NCBI GenBank assembly: GCA_030435675.1
Contig: CM059621.1
Span: 5,642,001-5,706,000, forward strand
From: Steinernema hermaphroditum
Taxonomy: Eukaryota; Nematoda; Chromadorea; Rhabditida; Steinernematidae
Direction: 5' to 3'
DNA: 64,000 nucleotides
Part shown: in pieces, positions 1-13,609 of the stretch
Numbering within the stretch: position 1 is the stretch's first letter
Layout of the letters: every line of letters begins with the position of its first letter
Made by a program: the position numbers and the translations under genes
Notes under the pieces: generated by a model
What the model saw: only the letters and a program-made list of their open reading frames with translations
Told to the model about the DNA's origin: nothing
Database searches by the model: none

Positions 1-2069
1 GATAAAGATGAGACATACAAATATACAGGGAATCTGACGAGAATGGGGCTAAGACTGATGATGGGAATCGAGAGGAAACTGAAATATGAATCACCGTTTA
101 AGATCACAAAACTTAAGAGGGACAAGGACAAGGTCGTTTGGTTACGGGTGCGGGAGAGAGTGACAAGACTGTAGGTGTGGATTTCGATTCTGAGAGTCAA
201 CAAAACAGAGAAAACAATATATTCAACAATATAATATTTGCAAATAATAGACTTTTCACTCCAACAACATATACACATACGCGTTTTCGTTGTTTTATTG
301 TTTGGGGTTTTCGAACGGTTTTTTGGTCTCGGTCTTGCAGCGAAGACCCTTACTTAAGACGCGGTTGCACTAGTGACTTCTCTACGAACACGAAGATATA
401 CACAAAAATACCGAGCAAAATAGTAGTAGTGGTGGTACAGGACGGTGAGTAGCGATGATTGACCAGAAAGAATGACGAATTCGTAATGTGTGTTGTTGTG
501 GCGAGCGGGCGGCGGCGGCGGTGCGGGTGTACGGTAAGCCAACGGCGGTGGTGTACGGTAACAAGCACGCGCGCACGCACGTACAACAGTAATAGCACAG
601 AGAGAGAGAAGGAGAAGTGGAAAGAGATAGAAAGGGGAGCGAAGGAGAGTGAGAAAGAGGGAAGGGAACTGTCGGCCCGGTGATCAGTACCGCGGTGGAG
701 GCAGCTGGCCGCTAACTGAAACATGACATATCGTAAGCATTGACAGTAACAAAGGGCGGTTTGGGGCTGAACGAGCGATAAGGTGGACTGCGTGAACGGT
801 GGGAAATTGACAGATCTGTGGTCGTTTCGAGAATATTGTAAATGCCTTTGATCTTGTCAACTTCCCACCGCTGAAATGGAGTATTAAGTGAAACGATTGC
901 ATGCTAAGCGCCCTATCCAAAGGATCGCATCGGTTAGCGTTGCGTGGAATCTGGAACGGCGGGAGTTGACAAGCGTTCTACAGCGTTTGGCAGAAGCAGA
1001 AATTACTCGCTCAACACAAAAACGTCTCGTCTCGAAATCTCGCTTTATTCCTCTAGATTTACAAATTTACAAACTCATCGTCAATTTCCATTTAAAGCTA
1101 AAATGAATGGGACGTTCGTGACAAGAGAGATCTTACGCTAATATTGGTGGAATATCACAGAAAAGAGAGAGAGAGAATTACGGTATGTGTGTGTGCGTGG
1201 ACAGATGACTTCACTGGTAGTAAAACTCACAGGAGACAGCGGGCACGTAGCCGTGGAGCGACGGCACAAGATACGGATTGTACTGCTGTTGAGTGTAGAG
1301 GGCCAAGTTGGCGGCGTTTACCGCAGCTGGTTGGGTTGACGCGCCGTTTTTGTCCATCGCCGGTCGTTTGCACGGCACTCCTCCGTTCTAAAAAGCGATA
1401 TAGTCAGGTAATTAAAGACGAAGCTAATAGAGGGAATTTGCGAAATGTTTAGATGACACGGTTTGTGTTTATAAGCATGCGTTAGGGACGACCACTGCAA
1501 ACTTTAAAATGTGGAAAGCAAGTATCATAATAAGCCAATAGATTTTAGGTCCACTTCAAAATTGCCCGTCATCGCATGCATATGAATCTGATAAGTGTCT
1601 CATATGCGGTTTCACAATGTACGTTTCCTTTCGGTACGCCTCAACCAAAACGGCCATCTACAGATCTATTATAGCCAGTACTTTAGTGACTAAAGCGAAG
1701 TTTTTAGTTAGTTAGTTTTCTAGTTTTAGTCCAACCAATTAATCTCATTTTTTAGAGATAAGCGACAAAAACAAAATTATTTTTGCACAGATTTTACACT
1801 TTAGCAAAATGGCCTGTTGTAATGGAATCAGTAGATATTCAAACCATCTACAGTATGCTATTGTGCTCCTTTTTCGTAAGTTATGCAGGCATCAATCAAA
1901 ACCAAAAAAGCCAATGCGTGCTCACAAGTCACAAACACCATCACAACACAAAATCGCGTTACAAATCGGTCCCATGGGAATTGCGCTTTCCGCAACAGAA
2001 CCGATTTCAGGCAGCAGCAGTGACACTCCCTGCTCAACAGCACAAGGTGTTTGGAAAGAGGAGCAAAGA
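1..2069. other. Region downstream of mbl-1, no gene seen
   Basis: No reading frame here has convincing coding character on either strand. There is a purine-rich (GA)-type low-complexity patch around 598-665 and GT/TG-rich bits near 420-580. The stretch probably holds the 3' UTR of the minus-strand muscleblind gene near its right end and otherwise non-coding DNA. Confidence 0.5.
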
Positions 2070-5000
2070 TTATACCGCAACGGCGGCCAATAGCAACGGG
2101 TTAGCGGCGACGGCGGCGGCAGCGGCCGCCTCGGCGGCCGTCGAAGTCGACGGCGACACGTCGTCGTCCGCGTGGGCCCTTTTCCTCGACATAGCCGTGG
2201 TAGGAGTGCCTGAAGCGGCGGCGGTGGCTCCCGAAGCGGGGTTGCCTGCGGCCGCGGCGGCCGCAGCGGCAACAGCCACAGCCTGTTGCTGCTGCTGGTA
2301 GGCGGCAGCGGCGGCGGCAAGTGCCACGGGCGAAGCCGTCGTCTGGAGTCCGGCGGTGGCGAGTTGCTGCTGCTGCTGTAGAAGTGCAGCCAACTGGGCG
2401 ACTTGTAGCGGCTGAACGAATGAGAGCGTAAGCCATGCAAAACAAGAACACACACGATGATCGTTGGGAGACGATTGAGGCATTCTTTGTGCGAAAGGGT
2501 GGACTGCGTTTGGAGCAAAATTGCGGAGGGCAAACTGCTAAAAAGCTGATGTGTTGTGGAACTTGGATCGACTGAGACTAGGATTTTTGTCTAAGGATTA
2601 CTTTTCTGCTGACGGGTTATTCCTTTAATCCATACGTTTAAGTCATAAGTCATAGGCATTTGAACAGTTAGTTCAGAACTCATTTCTATTAACTCTGTAG
2701 TAAACGTATAGCGTTATGTGTATGTTGACGCTATTGGCCTCTCCGAAATTCATCTGAAATCTGTGACGAGAGGTGACCTGGTAGAAGACCTAATGGTAGC
2801 GACCAAATGCGACCAAAGGACGTAATCCCAGTAGACCTCGTCTTATAATCATCTTTGGCATACCACTCGTCTGCTACAGTATTATTTAGCTGCTTTTAAA
2901 TGCTGAACTGAACTTGAACCTGAACCTGGAGCCTGAACCAAGCCGAGCCAGAGTTAGCGTAGATGATCAGAGAAAGCCGTATGCCTCTTGTCTCTGTCTC
3001 AATTCGTCTGTGCTCTCTTCACACGGCTCTAGGCGAACAGTCGCAAACAGCCCCAGGCCATAAAACGATACCTAATTGGGTTCTTCGAGTCGGTACCGAT
3101 TGGCTCAGGGATTACCACTGGCTTGGGACTACAAAAGCCGGTTTCACGGGTCTTATCTAATTTCATTGAGCTGCCTTCAAAAGTAATATTGGCAAGAGAA
3201 AAAAGAGTTTTGGAAATTTTGTTAAGAACGGGAACAAGAACTTTCATGAAACATAGCGATTTTTGCGTGAAATGTGTATTCCATTTTAAGCGTTTTTGTT
3301 CTAAAAACGTCCATCTAAGTGGACCGTTACTGTTTTGCTCTAAAAGTTGCTCGTTTTATGCGAAAGCAGCTTTCGTTTACGCTGTTGCAAGCTTTCATTT
3401 TTGGTTCGATTGATGCGGCTGATCCTGGCGAATAAATCATCGAACGAAGCAAAAAGCCAAAAACCCAAAGCAAAACAAAGATAAATCGTGAAGCTTACTG
3501 TACTGGTGAATCTCTTGTTAGTAACACAATGTTCGCATTATTGCGGTGCTGATCACAAAACCACCATGCTGCGCCGATTGTCAACAATTATCAATGCACT
3601 AGCATGCCGGTTCGCTCGACTACGGAGCTACGGTCGTACAGTAGCTGCTTAGCAACGAAAGTGGAGCGGTGGTGAAAGGGAACGGGGGTGGTTGCGTTTA
3701 GGAAGGGGGAGAGAGAGTTCGAGAAGTACCACAACACATCAACAAGCATCGTCCGCACAACATGGATACGGTAGCAGTTTGGAGGAGGGCCTCGCGGAGG
3801 CCCTCGCGTGTGAGAGAGCGAAAAGAGGAAGAGGAGTACGGTATCGCATCGTGTTTTCGTCGTCTAAACTTACCGTTTGCACTTGGTAGGGATCGGCGGC
3901 GGCCGGAGGAGCCTGCATGAGCGTGGGGTAGACGGCGGTAAGGCCGGGGTAGTACTGGTAGGGCATCGCTTGGATGAGCTGCTGTTGAGGGTGCTGAAGA
4001 AGCGAGATGGGCAAGCGGCAAGCGGGGGTGACTTACCACGAGTTGGGCCAGATTCACCGGGGCCATGGCTGGGTGCGCCTGGGCCTGCTGTTGCGAGAGT
4101 TGGGAGCAGATCAGGGACTTTAGGGCAAGACTCTGGCGACCGTTGATGAGAAGTTGGTCCTTTAGGTGTTGGGGTGGGTGGAGGTACTTGCACTTCGGAT
4201 TCTCACGTGTGCAGCGGCCCTGAAAAGAACATATAGTTATTCTTATTAGGCGACAAATTGATTGTAAATGTAAGGCTGTTATGTTTCTTTTTTTTTTGAA
4301 AAAAGGCCCAGTGGGGGCTGCCATCACTTTCAAGCATGTGCGACCTAAAGCTTAAGCGTAATGGTCTTCTTTGAAAAAGCACTAAATGAGTCCTTCTGAA
4401 CAGTCCCATGTGAACAACAACATCCTGTCCACAAATCGCTTATATCTGCTCCCCTTTTTGAGCTTCTCTTCAAGCATTCTGCTAATTCCAATTTTAAAAA
4501 CCGTAAAACCTAAACCCCTTCTAGTGTTCCTCTGTCCTTTAGTTATTCGCCCACTCTTGGCCGTCGAAAACATCTCATTTCCCCAAAATTGTCGCCGCTC
4601 GCCCACCGAAGTCCCCAATTCCCCAATCGGTGTCGTCGAGAGTCGGCCAATGTCTCATCTCCAGCCCGTTTCGGTTCCAAAAGAGAATGGCGATCAATGA
4701 CAATGCAATTGTGTGCGTATGTGTGCGTGTGGGCAATGCGCCGGAAGCCTCGCGTCCAGAGCCTCGCGTGATAAGCCTGTCCCGCCGGAGGGCGCGCCCA
4801 ACGCCAAACGTATCAATCATCTCTCTAGACCGAGTTAAAACAGTGCAAAAACTCCCGCAACGATCGATACCCTTTCTGGCAGTGGTGCCGTCAGGTCGAC
4901 GGGTCCATACGCAGCCTCGAGCCCACCCACCGCAGCACCAACCGGCTCCTCTGCCACAATTGGGTCAATCGCGCGAGGGCGTCCGAAAACCGGCGGACGC

Positions 5001-6288
5001 CATAGAAAGCGAAAGGAAAACAACGTCTAAAAAGTTGTCGCTGCCGCCCGAGGCGTTATTGGTACAATTAGAATAATCGGCGACAGGGTCTTGTTTCGCG
5101 ACTCTCGACCCGGATGGCATTATGTGGGAAAGTGGTGGACAGGAACGGGTACGGTATCGGAGAAGTCGCGAATTTCATGTTTGGATGTGTTCGATGTTCG
5201 AGGCCACCAGAAACAATGTGTACAGCGCTGTGTACCTTAGGTTTAAAAGCACATTTTTGGGCAGCGGAGGGGTTCACAAAGAGATTTAGAGGTATGTTTA
5301 CTGTGTGGCAAAGCATTTCAATGTAATTAGTCAGGAGCATAAAATGCATATTGTTAGAATTTAAAGTAATTTGGGCATACTGGTGGAACGTCTACAAGGC
5401 CATCCATGATTTTAAAGCAAATGAACATACCTTAATCGAATCGTAGCAAGCGGTGACCCGTCCGTTCTGAACGTCGACGTGTGGGGGAGGGTGAGCATAC
5501 TTGCACTCAAGGTTTGAGCGAGAGCATTGTCCGCGCTGGAACTCACGACACACTTCCAGCTGGAGCCAGCGCGGGTCCTTTGCTGTGAAGATTTGGTTCA
5601 GCGTGGGGTTTGCTACTTGGGGGACGACTGTCGGTGTGCCTGAAGGATTCACTGGAGTTACCACGGCGGCAGGGACTGAAATGGAACCATTATGAGATTC
5701 TGAAACATTATAAAAAAGAAGCATTTAAATAGCCAGATTTTTAGTTTCGAAAAAAGAGACCATTCGCTTTAAGTAGATTGTTTGCTAGAAATGGTCTTGA
5801 AATGAGATTTGAGAGTTAATGAGTCTATGTGACTATCCACTAGTAATGACATTTTAACCTTTCTGGAGCTCGGTTCATACTAATTCACAATCGCTAGGCT
5901 TACTTTGGCAGATTGAAAGGTTCTATTAAAAAATGAGGTTCACCGGCGATCATATGAGGTTAATGTTCTACTAGCAATTCCCAGGATGACCCGACTGATT
6001 CTGTGACCCTCACTCAACTTAACAAGGTGGAACCTTATTTGTGCCTCGTCCCGTGGAAGTAAGCACATCTGGGTCCGAATTTCACAAGGTGTACTTCATT
6101 GTATCTTCCTAGTGGTCAAATCCAGTGCCTTTTTTTTAAAGACTGCCTCCAAGCTGATCCAAGAATCATAACAACTTACCGTTGCCATTTACGCTGGACT
6201 GATTCGCGGCCACGGCAGCAGCAGCGGCCACGGCAGCGGCGGTAGCAGCCGAAGTGGACGAAGAGTTATTACTGTTCTCGTCGTACAT
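2070..6288 (-). CDS. mbl-1: Muscleblind-like CCCH zinc-finger RNA-binding protein
   Basis: Muscleblind proteins bind YGCY-type RNA motifs and control alternative splicing and mRNA localisation in muscle and neurons. I assemble five coding exons (descending): 6288-6180, 5675-5431, 4219-4037, 3993-3874 and 2411-2070. All have GT/AG borders and matching phases and give about 332 residues. The N-terminus (MYDENSNN) is Ala-rich. A CCCH finger C-x7-C-x6-C-x3-H lies at about residues 79-98. A second finger (Cys113, Cys121, Cys128, His132) is split by intron 2 between CYDSIK and GRC, followed by the family signature YLHPPQHLKDQLLINGR. The last exon is a poly-Ala/poly-Gln tail ending in AAVAV. Vertebrate MBNLs have two finger pairs; a single pair is as expected for nematodes. 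Introns of 0.5-1.5 kb leave room for unrecognised alternative exons. Family assignment is firm; exact isoforms are inferred. Confidence 0.93.
2412..3873 (-). other. mbl-1: mbl-1 intron 4
   Basis: A 1.46-kb intron between the fourth and last coding exons. It includes a short degenerate GAACCT hexamer repeat at about 2899-2943. I found no convincing alternative coding exon, although muscleblind genes are known for alternative splicing at this position. Confidence 0.6.
4220..5430 (-). other. mbl-1: mbl-1 intron 2
   Basis: A 1.2-kb intron separating the two halves of the second CCCH finger. The 4750-5070 part is GC-rich and has open frames on both strands, but none resembles muscleblind sequence, so it is left unannotated as coding. 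Confidence 0.6.
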
Positions 6289-9200
6289 TTCGTCGGCCGA
6301 ACTTCCGAACTTTCTGTCTTGTGGTGTCGCGCGTTTGTCAAGCAGCGGTAGGCTGTACTAGTGCAGTAGTATTCTACGAATGCTTCTGTGCTTCTTGGCG
6401 AAGGAGACTTCTGTGGGCTTCTACGCGGCGAAGGCGGCGGCGAAGCGGTGGCGGGTGAAGAAGAAGGCGATAGCAGCAGCACACACACAACAACTATGGT
6501 TCGCTCGTCGCGTCGTCGTCAGAGCGTCGATTTCGCGCGACCGGTTCGCCCTGAAAATATGCGGACCGTCATCATCACGGACGACCATATGTGGCTGTGG
6601 CGACAGCGGTGGGATCACGGCGGCTGGCAGCGGCGGCGGCGGAGATGGTGGAAACCGTCCAGCCGCACCGAGATGGAAAGTGGCCGTCACGGAAAGGGAA
6701 ACGGGAATCGAGACGCGCACGCGCGCGACAGAGGATCACTGTACGTGGGATTAGTATGTAAATTAGTTGGATGGTCAGCGATTTAATTAAAGTGTAGCGC
6801 GGACAGTTCGCGAATATGTCAATCACGAATACAGTGGAATCCGGATCGGACTCTTGGAGTACAGAAATACAGAAGGGACAAACAAAAATGCGAACAGACA
6901 GTGGCCGGGTACTTAAGCGGCTTAGCTCAGAAGGCAACACCCAAAAGTGCACCCGGCCGAAATATGTGAAAAACATGGCAGATATGAAATTTCAAGAATC
7001 GCGCTTTTGCTACTTTTGCGTAGCGATGCGAACGCCGTATGTGTGAACGATTTACTTAGCACATGTTGTCGCAGTCAACAAAAGGTAAGGAAGGAGTAAC
7101 CTGTTTTCTGCGCAACGAGATTGTGATGTCTTACCAAAAATAAGGAACATAGCAATTTGTGACCCTTAATACCCGTTTTGATCGGCTTAGAATCGATGAA
7201 GATAAGATAGCTTTGATGGTGTCGCGTTTATTTGGAAACTTTATGGAACGTTTTGTGGACTAAAAGAAGAAATTTGCAAAAAAACTTCACTCAAACCTCA
7301 AAGAGATCATCCTCAAAATTATGATGAGATATCGCTTGGTCAGCCTTTGTAGGACTTGAGAGAATTCCTACGAGCATAGACTGTATGATGAAAAACAGTG
7401 CGAAAAAAAAAACAGTCACAAAAACGCAGACGAAAAGATTGATGTTGTCGCCAAATGGCGTCGAATCCCTTAGAACGAGACAACCACTTATACATCTTTG
7501 GGTACGCCGGACACTTGTCCCTCCGAGACGTCGCATTTGCGTTTGTCTACAAGTGCAACTACCGTATCCTCTTTCGGGAAAACAGATGTGTAGCGGAAAT
7601 TGTTTCTATGAGATACACGGTACGAGTTTCTGGGAGTGGTGCACCTTGGAAAGGACCTGACGCCTTGGCGATGAATCATGACCGATCTGCAAACGGAAGA
7701 GTGATTCACACCTCCATCGAAAAGAGGGTTTTCGAATTTCTGCAGGTTTACCAAAAAAAAAAGACCACTGATGCAGATCTACCACATATCAAGAATACAA
7801 CGACATTAGCTAGATCGATCTGGCAAAAAAACTGTCCACCTTTGAACGATCACCTACTCGAAAACCATATGACCTAGAACCGTTCTTTTGGAATAAAATT
7901 GAAACTTTGTTTTCAGACCCCTGAAATTCCAAAAGCTTCTCATTTCCCAGAAAGGGAATTGGCGCCGTTGATATTGACAAAGAGGTAAACAATTTAACTG
8001 GTTAGGCCGAAGACCAGTATCATGTTGACCTAAATGAATGCTACAGTAGGCTGAAAGTGAATAAACATAATGATGAAATATATCGTTGGTAGGAACCAGG
8101 AAGGGATCAGATTCCGTTCAAATATCAAGTCCAAAGTTCAGTCGTCGCGCGAATTGGGGCAGTGCAACGCCTACAGTAACCACTTCGGCTTCCGGTGGCC
8201 ACTTGATAAGTGACAAGAATATCGGGGGGACGCGTGCGGCCAGTGCGATCTTCGTTCCATATGCATATGTTTTGCATAATAGAGTTGTTAACAGCGCTGA
8301 CGCGGTCGAAACGAGCTCGCGATCACGATCGGAGCGGATTATGGCGGCGGCCCTTCGCCGGCGAGATGGCCATCGGGCACGTTGTCGCAGCTGCAACGAC
8401 GGAGAAGAAGAAGACAATCCTCCCGACAGTCACTCGGTGGGTCACGTCCGCTCGCGCCCGTCGACTACATAGCGGGAGTGGAGGCAATTGTGTGAGGGAC
8501 GAGTGTTCCAAGGGGGAGGTGGCGCCGAGGAAATTGGGAGATTGACTCAGTGGAAAGCGGTTTTTTTGGTGAGCAGCTGAGTCACCGCTTCTGAATACGG
8601 TACAGTCATGGCGATTCTAGGAATGTGCGGAACGCTCTTACAACAAAGGAGAGAAGATCGATACAGTGTGGTTGTACTGTGAGCACAACTCTTGTTCACC
8701 TTTCTAATTTCAGCAAATTCTACCGTCTTCATCTCGATGGTCTATGGTCAGTTATGACCCAGCTGATCTGTTAGATTACGACGAAAGTGAATAGATGATG
8801 GAACCCAATTAGGAAGGTGTCGAAACGACCGGAAGACGTCCATAAGTTATCAAGCAGACATATTCACTATGCACGTGGTTTTGCCAACCGGTTTCCGAAC
8901 CGACCGGCACATAGTCTCGTGACTATCTTCGGTTTTAGGTGTTAAAAACACAGCACTAAATTATCGCATCAAAGATTTTCTCGCTCAGCCGTTGATCCTT
9001 TTAAGAAGAACCTGCACGTGAGTTGCCGAATGTCACAAAAAGAAGGAAATTAGGTCACCGTTACTTTAGTACCACGGAAAGGAGGGTAATGTACATCTTC
9101 AAAGAGTTTTTACAAAGGAAACGTTTGTCCGTGTGTTTGGTATATTAGATAAAAGTTCTGTGGTTTCTAAACAGGTTTTTCCCACAATGAACGCTTAACA

Positions 9201-9804
9201 TTTTTGACCGCGGTCCATTCGCTGTGCACCTACAATCGCTTCCGCATCTGATCTTCGTTTGAATTTGAAAAAAGAGGTCTTTCCAAACAGTAGTAGGTTT
9301 GATGTTTGCTGCAAGATAGTGTTTTGGGACAAATCTGGTAATGGCGATTTGGAGTTTGACACACGCGAACATTCGGTTCAAACGCTGTCTTTTTTAAGTT
9401 AAGTTTCAATTTTCCCGCTTATCCACTTGTGGATCTAACAGATCCGCTTATGGAAAACCCTTTGGATTAGTAACAGTCACCAGACTCAATTTATCAAAAC
9501 CGCTCCAAACCACAGTTTTATTAGACTCGATGTGCCTAAGTTTGGCCCTTGGACAGTAAGACTATGTGCACAACAAGTGTCACTCGATAAAGGTGAGATA
9601 ATAACTAAGGGCAAAACTAAACGCATAGGATAAGGCTTCAACATTGTTGCAATGAAACTGAGTGACACTCTGTATCGTCCATCATGGACGCCTGTCAAAG
9701 GGCGGTGCCATTTGAAATGCCTGTAAGGAATCTGAAAATTGTCACGTTTGTCGGCTATTTCGCTGAAATGCGATCCGAATTTTTACATCCCGATAAAATC
9801 GCAG
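6289..9804. other. Upstream region of mbl-1, no gene recognised
   Basis: The sequence just beyond the mbl-1 start (6290-6720) is GC-rich with many open frames on both strands, as in a promoter or 5' UTR. The rest shows no exon with a protein-family signature. Scattered frames at 7.4-7.9 kb and 8.1-8.5 kb look like chance frames. Confidence 0.4.
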
Positions 9805-9921
9805 TCGACAAAAGTGAAAACGAAAAATGTCAAGTTCACGGAACGCCACGCGCCCACTCCGGTCGTGGAGTCTGCGAAGACGCCGTCGCCCGAACCATCG
9901 CCGCAGGCGTCTAAACTGGAC
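9805..9921 (+). CDS. Isolated candidate coding exon, Pro/Ser/Lys-rich
   Basis: Between an acceptor (ATCGCAG) and a consensus donor (GTAAGTG) there is an open 39-codon segment, phase 0 at both ends. It is rich in Lys then Pro/Ser, including the stretch SAKTPSPEPSPQASKLD, and favours C/G in third positions. This is the composition of a disordered linker in a larger protein. No partner exons can be joined with certainty. A possible 3' terminal exon on the same strand is at 16168-16239 (phase compatible). Function unknown. Confidence 0.4.
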
Positions 9922-10189
9922 GTAAGTGCGAAATCGAGATCGGGCGAGGCGTTCGGCCAAGAAAAAAGCGAACGAACTGTAATCGCGCGAAATGATAAAT
10001 TATAAAAGGAAAAAAGCGGGCGGAGGGTGGATTCTCGCATCGTACAGCGGGACGACGATTACGTTCTTGTGTTGCAAATGGCGAAAAATGATTAATCGCG
10101 TTTGCTAATCGGTTTGGCGTCGCGCGGTTCCGTTTCAATGTACGCAAAGATGGGACGACGATGCGAAATAGGGGCATGAATGCGTGTTT

Positions 10190-10905
10190 TGTAGCGGCGG
10201 CTTTTTGTTCAAAAAGGACATTTGTTTGTGATAGCTTCAGGGGAAAACGAGTTTTGAAAATTTATGGAGATGCCGAAGCAGAGATAGGTAGAGGTGAAAG
10301 GTAGAGGTGAAAACATCTTCTTATGTAAAAGTTGGCTTTTAAATCAGAAAAATTTGATAAATGTGAACAGATCAAGGCTGTGCAAGTTTTGAGCTTTAGT
10401 TTTGGAGAAAAATCCACTGAAAACTCGGTCCTGAAGTAGTGTCCGTGGCAGACAGCTCCCCGGACAATGCCTACGATCACCAATTGGAACTATGTCAAGG
10501 GGCTTGACTTTCCGCTTATATTGACGTAGGAACTTGATGGAACGCAATATTTGAAAATACGTCAAGCTGGTTTTTTTACCAAGGATGCATATATGTTTGA
10601 GTGAACAGAAAGAAGGATTGCCACTTGAATAATGCCACGAAGACAAATATTGCAGAATGGAACATTCCAAAAACATTTTGGCTATGATTTTATACAAATA
10701 ATTCTAAACTACTCAGACTTAAAAAAGCGGCGTCTTTGATTTTGTGCATCGACAGATATGGAACCACAAATGTCACAATGCGTCTTTGTGGCGGTCTCTT
10801 TTTGATCAAAAAAGGCGAAATGAGTTTCAAAAATGTGTGGAGAGGTATCGTAGAAGATATGCTGCAGGAAGAAACATCTTCTTATGCAAACGTTGGGCAT
10901 TAAAT
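10190..10905. repeat. Diverged duplicated segment
   Basis: Two stretches, about 10190-10345 and 10780-10905, share the ordered elements GCGGC..TTTTTG.TCAAAAA, then a GTTT(T/C)..AAAA block, then AACATCTTCTTATG.AAA.GTTGG. They look like old copies of one non-coding repeat about 590 bp apart. No coding content was seen. Confidence 0.35.
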
Positions 10906-13052
10906 TGGAAAAAACTGCTGATTAATTAATATCGAACATATGACTTGCCCAAGTGTAGCTGATTTAGAATTCAAGCGGTATCTTTGATTTTGTAGAGCAG
11001 CGTCAGCAAAGTTGTGATTCAGAATTCCAAGCATTGGTCATTGCCGAAACTAGTAGTGAACCCATGAGCCATCCGTTCTTTTGATAAATTTCTGTTAGCT
11101 TGATTGACATGGGGCACCCTGTTGTGGTCAGTCTTATAAACAAATATGCCTATTATATTATAGCAGAGTGAAAGAGCTACCCCTTTCGTGAAAGATATAG
11201 TGTTGGTTGAAGGGTCTCCTACTCATTTTCTCTACGGTACAACTGTCATAACAAACTACGAAATGAGTCATACGAAACGAGCGATTTTCCACCGAAAGAG
11301 GTGAACAGAAATAGAACGTATAGTGTCCACGAACGGTTAGATGCTTATCACCTGACAACGTGCGATTAGTCTCCGCTGTTTGGTCATTTGAAAATTTCAA
11401 GTACCTGCTCACCTAATGCACTTTTGATTATCATCGATGTGTTTCACCTTATATAATATCAAAAAAGGATGTGTCACTTTGCAGTGCCCTCTATATGGGA
11501 GATTCTTTAATGGAGTAGTATCAGATTTCTTTGCCTCTTCCATTTGTTGTGTTTTAGAGATGTTGCACATTACAGACTTTTTAAAACAGTACCATTTTTG
11601 CTTGAGGTTTTCACTCCGTTTGAGAGAACATAAAAATCAAATGGTGTGAGTCCCTTAAACTGTTCCCTCCCGGTCAGTCACACCATCCACTTAACAACAA
11701 TGACCAGCAATCAGCCTATCTCCGTCAAGTGTCCGCGTCGGCCACGTGCGAACAATAGAACTCCCACACTCTCTTTGCACTTCTTCTCACCGCCTAACAC
11801 AGTCGCCGCCCGATGACCTTCCGTCTCGTCGGTGACCTCACAATTGTGTCTTTCTCTCACGCATTTGCATATCGCGCGCCGCGTACCGCAAACAAATCGG
11901 CCGTTCAGCAGGTGTCCCGTAGGAGCACCGTGCTGATAGCACCCGTTGATAAGAGGGCTAAGTAGACGGATAAAAAACTTAAGGATTAGTGGAACTGGTT
12001 GTGTAGGACTGGAATGGAACAACGCCGCCGTCGCAAAAAGGGACGCGACGGCAGCCCACTCCACTGGCATTCGTCATCGCCTCGCGCATCTCATTTCCCT
12101 TTGTTGGCCGCCGGGATGCCGGCGGGCCGCCGCGCAACCGCTATATGGTAGTGAGCGGGGGGAGGGGAGGAGGAACACGGCGAAGAAGTCACTCAATCGA
12201 ACACGATTCAATCGCAGCTTTGTGTATACAACATTAAAGTGATTGAGAGGCGCCGGATGGGCCAGATTGAGCCGCGGGGATGGGTTGCAACTGGTGCCGA
12301 AGGGAATGGAAGCATTCATTTGAAGCCGTGCTCGCATGGAAAAACAAGGACAATTGATTGAAAAGGAAAAAAGCAGGAAGTGGCACTGACTGCGAATCCA
12401 CATTTTTATTGTTTCATTTTTATCTTTGTGCTCTTAAGAAAGACGGAGAAGACTACGTCTGTCGTGTCAGTACTTCGCGATTTATGTCTCAGTAGCATAC
12501 TAAGTGTCACATCTGCATTCTTATGCAAATAAACCTGTGACGATTGTGCAGATGACCAGTTGAAAACTGCGAATACACAAGAAAACATGGATATGGTACC
12601 ATTCCCAATAGTTAAGCGAATCTTACAAAGTGAACAGAACCACTAGCGGTCCACTAAAAAAGGAACGCAAACTGTATCTTTCTTAATTTTTCTTTTGGCC
12701 TATCGTGACACAAATTCCTAAAACAAGTAGAAATTAATGAAGTCGTTTCAAGGAACTATTAAAATAGTAGATTTTGAGTCCAGAAATCAAGTGGATTGAT
12801 AAATAAGATCATCAAATTTCATGCTTTGAATATGAGCTCAAACTGAGCGTCCTCCAGCCAGTAGGACCGGTAAAGTTGTCTGTTAAAATGGGGCGTTTTC
12901 TACGAGCACTGTAATCCTAAAACAGTTAGAAATTTATGGAGATTTTAGATTTAGGAATTCAGAGAATCATTAAAATAGTAGTATTGAATCCAGAAGTCAG
13001 TGGATTGCGAAATAACATCCTTTCATTTCAATAAAGCAATGCTTCGAATATG

Positions 13053-13609
13053 GCAGGCACTGTCTTCGAAGTCAGGAACTCGTGTTCCGGCGATACCAAG
13101 AGTTCCTGACTTCGAAGACAGTGCAGATGCGGTGGAAACGACGCCTGCACGACCAGTGCATTCTCCCGGCAATGCTGTATGGATGCGAGACATGGGCGTT
13201 GACACAGACAGCGCAGCGGAAGCTTGCAGCCGGCCAGCGACGGATGGAACGCAGGGTCGTCGGTGTGAGACTCCTCGATAAGAAGAGCAACGAATGGTTG
13301 AGAGGAGTTACGAAGTTCACCGACGTCGTGGAAGCCGCAAAGAAGCGCAAATGGAACTACGCTTGGAAGCTCGCCAATGAATCACCGGAAAAATGGTCGC
13401 GTCAACTGGAAGAATGGCGTCCACCAGTAACAAGACCACTCGGAAGGCCGCGGACAAGATGGCGAGATGACTTTGTGAAGAAACTCGGCACCACAAGATG
13501 GCAGCAGCGCGCCCGAGAAGAATTGCGTCCAGAGTGGGAAAATAATGGGGTGTGACACATTGTATCAATGTTGATTTCACAAAATAAACTTGAAACTTGA
13601 AACTTGAAA
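13053..13609 (+). mobile_element. 5'-truncated RTE-like non-LTR retrotransposon with target-site duplication
   Basis: The insert is flanked by an exact 11-bp direct repeat, CTTCGAATATG, at 13042-13052 and 13610-13620. Its 3' end is a short tandem tail of TGAAACTT units preceded by AATAAACT, as in RTE-type elements. The 5' end starts inside the reverse-transcriptase gene. It also carries a perfect inverted repeat with 25-bp arms (13057-13081 and 13100-13124). Together these are the hallmarks of target-primed reverse transcription with 5' truncation. Confidence 0.85.
13082..13555 (+). pseudogene. C-terminal fragment of non-LTR retrotransposon pol (reverse transcriptase)
   Basis: The open frame contains the motifs typical of the RT C-terminal end of RTE-type elements: LPAMLYGCETWALT near its start, then RRMERRVVGV, and the closing RPLGRPRTRWRDDF segment near residues 120-133. 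It ends at a TGA shortly before the AATAAACT and TGAAACTT tail. The catalytic palm motifs and the endonuclease domain are missing, so it is a dead fragment of an otherwise well-preserved (young) copy. Confidence 0.85.

Noticed and set aside
1922..2533. Long open frames on both strands over the mbl-1 last exon
   Set aside because: They are shadows of the poly-Ala/Gln coding exon; only the frame with muscleblind splice continuity was kept.
4630..5076. GC-rich plus-strand frame within mbl-1 intron 2
   Set aside because: No homology or splice context, and competing frames on the minus strand.
7455..7877. 140-codon plus-strand frame
   Set aside because: No domain, no splice support, and an overlapping minus-strand frame of similar quality.
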